The notes beneath the pieces are model-generated. The model saw only the letters and a list, made by a program, of their open reading frames with translations. It was not told the origin of the DNA and searched no databases. A stretch of 64,000 nucleotides of DNA. Source: Nitrospirota bacterium (GTDB lineage Bacteria; Nitrospirota; JACRHJ01). Location of the stretch: positions 1 to 64,000 of the forward strand of contig JAJYHX010000007.1 of NCBI GenBank assembly GCA_021784575.1, given 5' to 3'. Both the position numbers and the translations under genes were made by a program. Each line of letters starts with the position of its first letter. Position 1 is the first letter of the stretch. This document shows, one piece after another, positions 8,901-16,298 of this stretch.

Positions 8901-9416
8901 ATGCTTGACCTGAAAACCCGTATCAGGGACATTCCTGATTTTCCGAAAAAAGGCATCCTGTTTAAAGATATAACGACGCTCCTGAAGGACGGCGAGGCGT
9001 TTCAGAAAGTCGTCGAGAAAATTACCTGCTTTTACGAGGGCGAAGAGATAGACAAGGTCGTGGGGATAGAGTCTCGCGGCTTTATTATGGGCGCGCCGGT
9101 GGCGTATGCCCTAAACGCCGGCTTTATACCCGTGAGGAAACCGGGCAAGCTTCCAAGCGATATATACGAGGCAAAATACGAGCTCGAATATGGCACGGAT
9201 ACCCTTACGGTGCATCAGGACGCGATAACGCCGGGCGAGCGCGTCCTTGTGGTTGACGATCTCCTTGCAACCGGCGGGACTATGGCGGCGACGCTGGATC
9301 TCCTGAAACAGCTTGGCGCGGTTGTCATCGGCGTGGCGTTCCTGATAGAGCTTACGGAACTCAAGGGCCGGGACAAGCTTGCGGGGCACCAGGTCTTGTC
9401 CATTGTAAGTTATTGA
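8901..9416 (+). CDS. apt: Adenine phosphoribosyltransferase
   Basis: Purine salvage: converts adenine and PRPP to AMP and pyrophosphate in the cytoplasm. At 171 residues it has the normal length. The N-terminal IRDIPDFPKKGILFKDIT and the PRPP-binding loop VLVVDDLLATGGT (about 115-127) are diagnostic, and GIESRGFI gives the base-binding region. AGGAGG lies just before the ATG. It is the last gene of the run from the LOG gene, followed by terminator-like hairpins. Confidence 0.97.
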   Translation: MLDLKTRIRDIPDFPKKGILFKDITTLLKDGEAFQKVVEKITCFYEGEEIDKVVGIESRGFIMGAPVAYALNAGFIPVRKPGKLPSDIYEAKYELEYGTDTLTVHQDAITPGERVLVVDDLLATGGTMAATLDLLKQLGAVVIGVAFLIELTELKGRDKLAGHQVLSIVSY

Positions 9417-9434
9417 TTGCGCGCGTAAGGCAGG

Positions 9435-9453
9435 ACGGCTTCGGGTCGTTTTA
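9435..9453 (+). terminator. Weak hairpin terminator after apt
   Basis: ACGGC (9435-9439) pairs with GTCGT (9445-9449) around a TTCGG loop and is followed by TTTT, 19 bases past the apt stop. The stem is short, so it is weaker than the bidirectional terminator downstream. Confidence 0.35.
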
Positions 9454-9502
9454 AAATTTGAGGTTGTTGACTTTCTCGATTGCGGCAGCCGATTTAAATG
9501 AA

Positions 9503-9540
9503 AAAGGGTTACGGCATAAACCGTAACCCTTTGTTTTTAT
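9503..9540. terminator. Bidirectional terminator between apt and tRNA-Val
   Basis: A perfect 12-bp stem, AAAGGGTTACGG (9503-9514) with CCGTAACCCTTT (9521-9532), has a 6-base loop. On the plus strand it is followed by GTTTTTATT; on the minus strand it ends in a run of five T. It can end both the rightward apt transcript and the leftward tRNA-Val transcript. Confidence 0.85.
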
Positions 9541-9616
9541 TGGTAGGCGGGAGCGGGCTTGAACCGCTGACCTACGGCTTGTAAGGCCGTTGCTCTCCCA
9601 GCTGAGCTACCCGCCC
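9541..9616 (-). tRNA. tRNA-Val (anticodon TAC)
   Basis: A 76-nt tRNA on the minus strand with CCA encoded (9541-9543). The acceptor arms GGGCGGG and CCCGCCT pair with one G-T at position 1. The D-arm is GCTCAGCTGGGAGAGC, the anticodon stem-loop is ACGGC-CTTACAA-GCCGT, and the T-arm loop is TTCAAGC. Anticodon TAC reads GTA and other Val codons. It ends 8 bases before the bidirectional terminator. No clear promoter was seen upstream, so it may be read from the promoter of the lysine-rich protein gene. Confidence 0.95.
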
Positions 9617-9756
9617 GTACGATTGTTCACACGCCTTTTGACCCTCGCCTGCGGCGGCAAGACCGTTGAAAACAGCCGCCGAGAGGGGTATTATTGCAGC
9701 TTTTACATGCCCGAAGAGATAGTCGGCTGCCCGGAATCCGGCCCGCCTGCGAATGG

Positions 9757-10008
9757 TTATCCCGCAGCTTCTTCGCCCTTTGGTTCATCGGTTTTATTCG
9801 GTTCAGCCTTAACCGTCACGCGTTTCAATTGAAGGTTAATCTTTTTCATCTTCCGGCGCGCAAGCCTCACCTTTTTCTTGTCCTTCCCGGCAAGCGCGGC
9901 ATCCCTTTCGCCCTTGAATTCCTTGAGTTTTGCTTTCAGGCCTTTCTTTTCTTCCGCAGCAACCTCTGTCTTTTTCTTTTCTATCTTTTTCTTTTCGCCT
10001 TTTGCCAT
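9757..10008 (-). CDS. Lysine-rich small protein, unknown function
   Basis: An 83-residue, extremely basic and charged protein (Lys, Glu and Arg dominate; no Cys, few aromatic residues), probably helical or coiled coil. I do not recognise the family. It is likely real: GGAGGG sits 4 bases before its ATG, and a near-perfect promoter (10055-10083) lies upstream on the same strand. Its composition would suit a nucleic-acid- or ribosome-associated protein, but that is only a guess. tRNA-Val follows it on the same strand. Confidence 0.65.
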   Translation of the reverse strand: MAKGEKKKIEKKKTEVAAEEKKGLKAKLKEFKGERDAALAGKDKKKVRLARRKMKKINLQLKRVTVKAEPNKTDEPKGEEAAG

Positions 10009-10022
10009 TTTCCCTCCAGGAT

Positions 10023-10049
10023 AAAAAAGCGGCCTTCATGAACAGGCCG
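10023..10049 (-). promoter_or_regulatory. 5'-terminal hairpin with T-tract in the leader of the lysine-rich gene
   Basis: On the minus strand CGGCCT (10049-10044) pairs with AGGCCG (10035-10030), followed by CTTTTTT and then the ribosome site. The predicted transcription start (about 10048) places this hairpin at the very 5' end of the mRNA. It looks like a terminator but may be too near the start to terminate; a stabilising 5' hairpin is the alternative. Confidence 0.5.
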
Positions 10050-10054
10050 GTTAT

Positions 10055-10083
10055 TTTATAATGTATTCGTGGCTTTTTGTCAA
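10055..10083 (-). promoter_or_regulatory. Sigma-70 promoter of the lysine-rich protein gene
   Basis: On the minus strand a perfect TTGACA (10083-10078) is followed after 17 bp by TATAAA (10060-10055). It points to the lysine-rich gene and perhaps on to tRNA-Val. The predicted start is near 10048. Confidence 0.75.
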
Positions 10084-10215
10084 TTTAAAAGTTGCCGATT
10101 GAGAACTGCCTGAGGTTTGCGTGAGCGTATATTTCCCCCGGAACAACGATATTTTTTAATCTTGAAAACAAGGAGAAAGATTAGCAAAGTCAAGAAAATA
10201 AGCTCCCAAAACTCC

Positions 10216-10244
10216 TTGACACCAAACGGCGCCGATAATATAAT
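10216..10244 (+). promoter_or_regulatory. Perfect-consensus sigma-70 promoter of the ketosynthase operon
   Basis: TTGACA (10216-10221), a 17-bp spacer, and TATAAT (10239-10244): all twelve consensus bases at optimal spacing. Transcription would begin near 10251, giving a leader of about 45 bases before the ketosynthase ATG. No operator-like repeat is obvious, so the operon is probably strongly and constitutively expressed. Confidence 0.85.
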
Positions 10245-10296
10245 CGAACCTTCCCGAAAACCGGTTAAGGCGGTCAAAAAAACACAGAGCATTTGA

Positions 10297-11511
10297 ATGA
10301 CAAGCAGGAGAAGAGCAGCCGTTGTCGGACTGGGTGTTGTAAGTGCGCTCGGCATGACGGCAGAAGAATTCTGGGAAGGACTTGTTTCGGGACGCTGCGG
10401 AATAGGGCCGGTAGACCTTTTTGACACATCTTCATACCGGACTCATATAGGGGCTCAGGTCAGGGGACTAAAGCCCCTCAACCATTTTACCAGGAAACAA
10501 CTATCCCGTATGTCCCGGTGCGACCAGCTTGGGCTGATTGCGGCGAGGGAGGCCGTGCGCGACAGCGGCATCGACCTCGAAGAACTTGCTCCGGAACGAA
10601 TCGGGGTATGCCTGGGCGGAGGCGCCGGCGGCATGTTTTCCGGCGAAAAATACCGCCGCGACCTTTATCTCAACAAGCGCAAGCCGCGCCCCTCCTGCCT
10701 TATCCCGTTTTCACCGAGCGTTACGACGGATTATGTCGCGCAGGAATTCTGTTCCGAAGGCCCGCGCGCGACGGTCGTAACCGCATGTTCGTCATCGTCC
10801 ACTTCAGTCGGATACGCCGCGGACTGGATAAAAGACGGCAATGCCGATATTGTCATTACCGGCGGCAGCGACGCGATGTGCGAGCTTACGTATGCCGGGT
10901 TCAATTCGCTCCGGGCCGTGGACGACAGGCCGTGCAGGCCTTTCGATGCAGGAAGAAAGGGCCTTTCGCTCGGCGAAGGCGCCGGGATTTTAGTGCTGGA
11001 AGAAATGGGCTCCGCCAGGGCGCGCGGGGCGAAGATTTATGCCGAGGTTTCAGGATACGGGATAGCGGCGGACGCATATCATATGACCGCGCCGGATGCG
11101 AGCGGAGAGGGGGCGGCAAGGACGATTCTCGCCGCGCTTTCGGACGCCGGTATTGGCCCGGACGATGTCGATTATATCAACGCGCACGGGACGGCGACTA
11201 AGTTCAACGACGCGGCGGAATCTGCGGCTATAAAAAGAGTGTTCGGCAGCCGGCGCAGTATACCGGCAAGCTCGATTAAGTCCATGATAGGCCACTGCCT
11301 TGGTTCCGCCGGAGGCCTTGAGGCCGTCGCGACAGTGCTGACGGTTTTTTCGGGGATAATCCCGCCGACGATAAATTTTGAGAACCCCGACCCGCAGTGC
11401 GGCCTGGACTGCGTGCCGAACGAGGCGCGCAGGGCCGACGTGCGGACGGCCATATCCAACTCGCTGGCCTTCGGCGGCAACAATACGACACTGGTGATAA
11501 AGAAGATGTAG
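10297..11511 (+). CDS. Beta-ketoacyl synthase, catalytically complete (FabF/KS-alpha type)
   Basis: A 404-residue FabF-type condensing enzyme. The catalytic triad is complete: Cys164 in TACSSS, His297 in NAHGTAT and His333 in IGHCLGSAGG. The C-terminal NSLAFGGNN loop is also present. Such enzymes extend acyl-ACP by decarboxylative condensation with malonyl-ACP. It is followed after 27 bases by a second ketosynthase homologue with no active site, the arrangement of KS-alpha/chain-length-factor pairs in type II polyketide and aryl-polyene systems. It is the first gene after the consensus promoter; its own ribosome site is weak. Housekeeping FabF is possible but unlikely in this context. Confidence 0.92.
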   Translation: MTSRRRAAVVGLGVVSALGMTAEEFWEGLVSGRCGIGPVDLFDTSSYRTHIGAQVRGLKPLNHFTRKQLSRMSRCDQLGLIAAREAVRDSGIDLEELAPERIGVCLGGGAGGMFSGEKYRRDLYLNKRKPRPSCLIPFSPSVTTDYVAQEFCSEGPRATVVTACSSSSTSVGYAADWIKDGNADIVITGGSDAMCELTYAGFNSLRAVDDRPCRPFDAGRKGLSLGEGAGILVLEEMGSARARGAKIYAEVSGYGIAADAYHMTAPDASGEGAARTILAALSDAGIGPDDVDYINAHGTATKFNDAAESAAIKRVFGSRRSIPASSIKSMIGHCLGSAGGLEAVATVLTVFSGIIPPTINFENPDPQCGLDCVPNEARRADVRTAISNSLAFGGNNTTLVIKKM

Positions 11512-11538
11512 CCGTGGACAGGGCGGCTGCATGGTGAT

Positions 11539-12777
11539 ATGAAAAAAGTTGTAATCACAGGCATAGGCACTGTCAACGCGCTGGGGCTTGACGCGCGCTC
11601 GTTTCTGGAAGGACTCCGGGCGGGCCGTTCGGCAATCGGACCGATTACAGGCTTCGATACGTCCCCGTTCCGCTCGAAGCTCGGCGCGGAGGTCAGGGGA
11701 TTTGAGCCGTCGAAGCTCATCGACCCCATGAAGCTTCGGCGCATGGACCGGCTCTCGCAGATGGTCCTTGTATCGTCTGTCGAGGCGATGAAAGACGCCG
11801 GGCTCTCCGCCGGCGTCCTGCCGCCGGAGCGGATGGGCGTGGTTATCGGAAACGGCTATGGCGGGACTTCCTGCACGGAGGAGTTTTTCGAGGGTCTCCT
11901 CATGCGCGGGCCTGCCGGAGTCAACCCCATGCTTTTCCCGACCACCGTCCCGAATTCCGCGGCGAGCATAACGTCGATAGAACTTGACCTCAAAGGCCCG
12001 AACTGCACCTTCTGCCAGAAGGACATATCGGCGGAAGAGGCGGTGATATACGCGGCGGGGCTTATACGGAAAGGCGCGGCGGACGCCGTAATCGCCGGAG
12101 GCGGCGAAGAATTGAACGACGTAATCTATCATGCGTTCGACTCGCTCCGTGTGCTCTCGCCCGGCGGAAAAGGCGGCAGTGAAGGCTCCTTCCCGTTCGG
12201 GCGCGGAAGGAACGGCAGGGTGCTTGGCGAAGGCGCCGGCGTGCTTGTGCTGGAATCGCTTGAGTCCGCGGACAGACGCGGGGCAAGGGTTTATGCGGAG
12301 GTGGCAGGCGAGGCGATATTCGGCGGCAGGCCGGGAATATCTTCGTACGGTGGAAATCCCATCCCCGCGGCAAAAGCAATGGATGCGGCGCTCGCAAAGG
12401 CCGGGACATCTAAAACTTCGATAGACTATATATCGTCCTCGGCCAACTCCACGCCCGAGCTGGACGAACTGGAAGTGAAGGCGGTGAAAAATCTCTTCGG
12501 CCAGTCTGCGCATGGTATTCCGCTCAGCACGATAAAACCCATGACCGGCGATTTCGAAGGCATGGGCGGTGTCCGGCTCGTTGCTTCAATATTGGCGATG
12601 GAAAACTCGTTCATCCCGCCTACGCTTAACCAGCATGAGCCGGAGCAGTGGTTCGACCTGGACTGCGTGCCGGACTTAAGCAGGGAAGCCGGTCTGAATA
12701 ACGTAATGCATCTGGCGGTCGGCAACGGCGGTTCGTGCGCGTGTTTAATTCTGAAGAAATATGAAGCGTCTTTATGA
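11539..12777 (+). CDS. Ketosynthase homologue lacking the catalytic triad (KS-beta / chain-length-factor-like)
   Basis: A 412-residue thiolase-fold protein clearly related to the preceding ketosynthase (similar N-terminus, GEGAGVLVLE, C-terminal GNGGS loop). Lining it up with its neighbour puts Asp162 at the nucleophile Cys position, Ser301 at the first His and Asp338 at the second His. None of the three catalytic residues remains, so it cannot condense on its own. In type II polyketide synthases such a subunit forms a heterodimer with the active KS and sets chain length. The canonical chain-length factor has Gln for Cys; here it is Asp. Its last 17 bases overlap the next gene. Confidence 0.85.
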   Translation: MKKVVITGIGTVNALGLDARSFLEGLRAGRSAIGPITGFDTSPFRSKLGAEVRGFEPSKLIDPMKLRRMDRLSQMVLVSSVEAMKDAGLSAGVLPPERMGVVIGNGYGGTSCTEEFFEGLLMRGPAGVNPMLFPTTVPNSAASITSIELDLKGPNCTFCQKDISAEEAVIYAAGLIRKGAADAVIAGGGEELNDVIYHAFDSLRVLSPGGKGGSEGSFPFGRGRNGRVLGEGAGVLVLESLESADRRGARVYAEVAGEAIFGGRPGISSYGGNPIPAAKAMDAALAKAGTSKTSIDYISSSANSTPELDELEVKAVKNLFGQSAHGIPLSTIKPMTGDFEGMGGVRLVASILAMENSFIPPTLNQHEPEQWFDLDCVPDLSREAGLNNVMHLAVGNGGSCACLILKKYEASL

Positions 12778-14194
12778 TATAGCCGTAATCGGCGCGGGTA
12801 TCGGCGGTCTTACAGCCGGGGCGATCCTGGCAAAGAAAGGTTATTCTGTCGCGGTCTTCGAGGCCGGCCGCGTGCCCGGAGGCTACTGCACAACCTTCAG
12901 ACGGCAGGGTTTTACGTTCGATTCGTGTCTTGACGCCGTGAGCGGCTGGGGAGAAGACGGCTGGCTCAGGAGGATATTCAAGAAACTGGACATCGAGAAA
13001 AACGTAGAGATGGTGCGGCTCGATCCGCTTCGCGTCGATAATTTTGCCGGAGACAGAGTCAATGTTCCCGGGACAATCCCGGAGTTGATTAATCTTCTCT
13101 ACGGCATTGCGCCCGGAGAAAAGGATGGCATATTAAACCTGCTGGACACAATGGAGGAAATCTACCGGGCTGCGATGTCAACCCCGGCGGAAGTCCTTTA
13201 TGCCTTTCCCGGAATGAGAGGCATAATCGGGAGATACAGGGGCAAATCATATAAAGAGCTTCTGGACGAGTTTATAACCAGTCCCAAGGTCCGCGCCGTA
13301 ATGTGCGACAGGTGCGCATTCCTGGGGCTCCCGCCGTCGAAGGTGTCCGCCCTTGCCATGACCATAATGTTCATGACGTATTCTTCGGGCGGGGGATACA
13401 GGATAAAGGGAGGGGCGTGCAATCTGGCTGATGCGCTTGTCAGGGCGCTTTCGGAAAACGGCGGAGAGCTGCATCTCAATGCGCCGGTTTCGGATATTAT
13501 GTTTGAGGACGGGAAGGCGCGCGGTGTAGCTGTTGCCGGAGGAAAGATACGGGCCAGGGCGGTAATAGCCGCGGCTGACGCAGGCGCCATGCGCAGGATG
13601 TCCGGAATGGATTCCATCGGGAACAAACCGTCAATAAGTTTCTATATGGTTTATCTTGGGCTGAAGGGAGCGCCGGAGATTCCGGACAGCATGGGATGTT
13701 ATCCGGGGTATGACATCGAATCGACTTTTTCCGACGTGGCAAGGGATATAGCCGGGCCTTCCGCCTCGCTCGAAATAATAAATTATTCCAGGCTAAGCAC
13801 GGTCATGGCTCCCGCCGGCCATACATCCGTAATGCTGATGTCGAAGGCGGAATATTCCTATCCCAGGGCGTGGGACGAGTGCAGGGATTATGAAGCCGGG
13901 AAGGTCCTGTCGCTTGCCGAGCGGGCGATTCCCGGAATCACGGATTCCGTCGTATTCAGAGAAACCGCAACTCCCGTGACGCTTGAGAAATATACCGGCA
14001 ACCTGCGCGGCGCGGCGTTCGGCTGGGAGCAGAATGTGGACAACGAGCGGGTATCTTCACGCGCCCGCCCGCAGGGGCTGTTTTTCGCCGGGCACTGGAC
14101 TTATCCGGGCGGCGGCATCGAATCGGTCGCGGCATCCGGGCTGGCGGCTGCCGAGAGCGCGGCTGCGGCGATAAGCAAAGAGGCGTTTAATTGA
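12761..14194 (+). CDS. CrtI-like FAD-dependent desaturase/isomerase
   Basis: A 477-residue flavoprotein of the phytoene desaturase/amine oxidase superfamily. The FAD-binding GxGxxG (GAGIGG, about 10-15) and the following FEAGRVPGGYC segment lie at the N-terminus. A C-terminal FAD motif (GLFFAGHWTYPGGGIESV) is characteristic of CrtI/CrtO-type enzymes. CrtI proteins introduce or shift C=C bonds in long polyenes. No carotenoid prenyl genes such as crtB or crtE are present, so the substrate is more likely the acyl chain made by the ketosynthase pair (inference). A related enzyme closes the operon at 21337. Confidence 0.85.
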   Translation: MKRLYDIAVIGAGIGGLTAGAILAKKGYSVAVFEAGRVPGGYCTTFRRQGFTFDSCLDAVSGWGEDGWLRRIFKKLDIEKNVEMVRLDPLRVDNFAGDRVNVPGTIPELINLLYGIAPGEKDGILNLLDTMEEIYRAAMSTPAEVLYAFPGMRGIIGRYRGKSYKELLDEFITSPKVRAVMCDRCAFLGLPPSKVSALAMTIMFMTYSSGGGYRIKGGACNLADALVRALSENGGELHLNAPVSDIMFEDGKARGVAVAGGKIRARAVIAAADAGAMRRMSGMDSIGNKPSISFYMVYLGLKGAPEIPDSMGCYPGYDIESTFSDVARDIAGPSASLEIINYSRLSTVMAPAGHTSVMLMSKAEYSYPRAWDECRDYEAGKVLSLAERAIPGITDSVVFRETATPVTLEKYTGNLRGAAFGWEQNVDNERVSSRARPQGLFFAGHWTYPGGGIESVAASGLAAAESAAAAISKEAFN

Positions 14195-14622
14195 AGTTCC
14201 ACGAGACGGAAATACGCGTCCGGTTCTACGAGACGGATTCATGGAACATGGCGTGGCACGGCCACTATGTCGGCTGGTTCGAGGCCGGGCGAATCGCCCT
14301 TGCGAAGAAATTCGACCTGATGCCCGAACGGTTTGTCGAACTAGGGCTTTACGCGCCCGTTATAAGCCTTAAGGCGGATTATAAAGCCATGGCCAGGTTC
14401 GACGACCTGCTTGTTATTCGCACCGCGGTAAAAATCCCCGACAAGGCCGCGCTGGAATTCATTTACGAGGCGCGCAAAAAGGAGGACGGAAGGCTTGTGG
14501 CGTCCGGCGAGACTACGCAGGTATTGGTAAACACCAAAGGCGAACTGGTTTATATAATGCCGGAGCCGATAAAGTCGCGTGTGGACGAGATGGTTAAATA
14601 CTGCAACGGTGAAGCAGGATGA
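14191..14622 (+). CDS. Acyl-CoA/ACP thioesterase (4HBT hotdog fold)
   Basis: A 143-residue hotdog thioesterase of the 4-hydroxybenzoyl-CoA/YbgC type. The N-terminal RFYETDSWNMAWHGHYVGWFE matches the family active-site segment with its Asp and the HxxYxxxxE pattern. It would hydrolyse an acyl thioester, probably releasing the finished chain from carrier protein or CoA. The start is a TTG overlapping the preceding stop (TTGA, 14191-14194), and its own stop overlaps the next ATG, so translation is coupled on both sides. Confidence 0.88.
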   Translation: MKFHETEIRVRFYETDSWNMAWHGHYVGWFEAGRIALAKKFDLMPERFVELGLYAPVISLKADYKAMARFDDLLVIRTAVKIPDKAALEFIYEARKKEDGRLVASGETTQVLVNTKGELVYIMPEPIKSRVDEMVKYCNGEAG

Positions 14623-16247
14623 GAGTATTGCTCGCCGACCCGCCGCACCTGATATGGGACCTGATGAAGGGATGGGTGCCGAACCCCGCTCTCCTCGCGC
14701 TCGGCGCGTATGTGGAGAAGGAATTCGAGACCCGCGTCATGGACTGCACCGTGATGCCGGATCCCTGGGGCGACCTGGAACGGGAGGTCGCCTCGTTCAA
14801 GCCGGATGTCGTCGGGCTTTGCTGCATAGGCACAACGTACCTCTACGATTCCCTGAATGCCGCCAGGCTCGTGAAGACGGTGAGTCCCCGGAGCAGGGTT
14901 ATAATCGGCGGGACGCATCCGACGCTTGCCCCGGAAGAAGTCCTGACGCTCGGGCCGGACGTTGATTTCTGCTGCATCGGCGAAGGAGAGGAAACCCTGG
15001 CCGAGTTTATCAGGGCGGCAAGCGGCGGAGAAAAGGATTTTTCATCTGTGAAGGGACTCGCCTTCCGGGACGGCTCTCGGATTATCAGGACCGAGGCGCG
15101 TCCTTTCATCGAGGACCTGGACTCGCTCCCGATACCGGCATATCACCGTGTTCCGATGGGGAACCCGCTTTACACAATCGATGTCATCGGCCCTAAATGC
15201 GTAGTCGCCGCATTTTCGCGCGGCTGCGGCTTTAAGTGCACATTCTGCACGGAGACTCTCAGGTGGGGAAACCGCTGGCGCGGGAAATCCGCATGGAAGG
15301 TCGTCGAGGAGATAGAGCTTCTAAAGAAGGATTACGGCATCAGGACTTTCCTGCTTGGCGACAACGACTTCCTCTGGGACAGGAAGCGCAACCTCGAATA
15401 CTGCGAACTGATGGAGAAGAAGGGCCTCAAGGCGAACCTCTGGATACAGGCAAGGCCGGATCATATCCTCCGTGACCGCGAGCTGATACCGAGGCTCAAG
15501 AAGCTCGGACTCTTTGAAATACTGCTCGGTATTGAATCCTTCGACCAGGAGATGGTGGATACATGGGACAAGCGCGAAGAAATCCAGACCATGATAGAGG
15601 CGATAAGTCTGCTTAAGAAGAACGGCATCATGGTTATGACCAACCTGATGTTCGGACACTGGGACGACGACAAAAACACGATCGACAGGCTTGTAAAATC
15701 CGCCAGGAAATATTCGGATTTCTTTGCGCTTTCCATTGCGACGCCGTTTCCCGGGACGCAGTTCTATAAAGAGGCGAAGGAACAGGGCAGAATAGAGGAA
15801 AAGAACTACAGGAAGTTCGACTGGAACAATCCGGTAATGTCCACGAAGCGCCTTACGCGCAAAGAGGTCGGAAGGCTGCACGGGCTGGCGTTCGGGAAGT
15901 TCTACGCAAGACCGAAGACCCTTTTCCAGGCGCTGTTCTCCGCAAACCCGTATATACGCAGATTATATAAATCGTTCGCCGTATATCTCTTCCGCAAGCT
16001 TATAAAAAGACCCTGGAGGCAGCCTGGGTTCATGCTGTTTGAGAACTATCTCCTGAAACGCGAAGGCAGACTGAAACTCGTAAGGGCGTCCGGCCAGAGG
16101 GAGAAATGCGACATTTGCGGCGCGAGAGTCGGATTGTATTCGGGATACCGTTGCAGCAACCCGGATTGCGGGGCGTTATTCTGCCTGGACTGCAATGCGG
16201 GCGGATTTTATAAGCAGTGCCCGAGATGCGGCAGCACTGCGGCATGA
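14619..16247 (+). CDS. B12-binding-domain radical SAM protein with C-terminal zinc ribbon
   Basis: A 542-residue protein: an N-terminal cobalamin-binding-like Rossmann domain (about 1-140; VIIGGTHPTLAPEE), a radical SAM domain with CxxxCxxC in RGCGFKCTFC near residue 200, and a BchE/methyltransferase-type C-terminal region. Unlike its neighbours it ends in a Cys-rich treble-clef or double zinc ribbon (about 490-540; CDIC, CSNPDC, CLDC, CPRC). The classical DxHxxG base-off motif is not seen. Members methylate, cyclise or rearrange unactivated carbons. It closely resembles the next gene, suggesting duplication within the cluster. Confidence 0.85.
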   Translation: MRVLLADPPHLIWDLMKGWVPNPALLALGAYVEKEFETRVMDCTVMPDPWGDLEREVASFKPDVVGLCCIGTTYLYDSLNAARLVKTVSPRSRVIIGGTHPTLAPEEVLTLGPDVDFCCIGEGEETLAEFIRAASGGEKDFSSVKGLAFRDGSRIIRTEARPFIEDLDSLPIPAYHRVPMGNPLYTIDVIGPKCVVAAFSRGCGFKCTFCTETLRWGNRWRGKSAWKVVEEIELLKKDYGIRTFLLGDNDFLWDRKRNLEYCELMEKKGLKANLWIQARPDHILRDRELIPRLKKLGLFEILLGIESFDQEMVDTWDKREEIQTMIEAISLLKKNGIMVMTNLMFGHWDDDKNTIDRLVKSARKYSDFFALSIATPFPGTQFYKEAKEQGRIEEKNYRKFDWNNPVMSTKRLTRKEVGRLHGLAFGKFYARPKTLFQALFSANPYIRRLYKSFAVYLFRKLIKRPWRQPGFMLFENYLLKREGRLKLVRASGQREKCDICGARVGLYSGYRCSNPDCGALFCLDCNAGGFYKQCPRCGSTAA

Positions 16248-16298
16248 TTAACCGCTGGGTGCGATTTTTTATTTGAGGTTGTCAAGGAGCAATAGGCT

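Noticed and set aside
10080-10427. Leftward frame with hydrophobic segments upstream of the ketosynthase gene
   Set aside because: It overlaps the ketosynthase start and the perfect promoter, has no ribosome site and no family match; the hydrophobic part is probably chance.
11050-12513. A 487-codon open frame on the minus strand opposite the ketosynthases
   Set aside because: It is antisense to two clear enzymes, has no recognisable motif, is rich in Arg and Pro as expected from GC-rich reverse frames, and spans a gene boundary.
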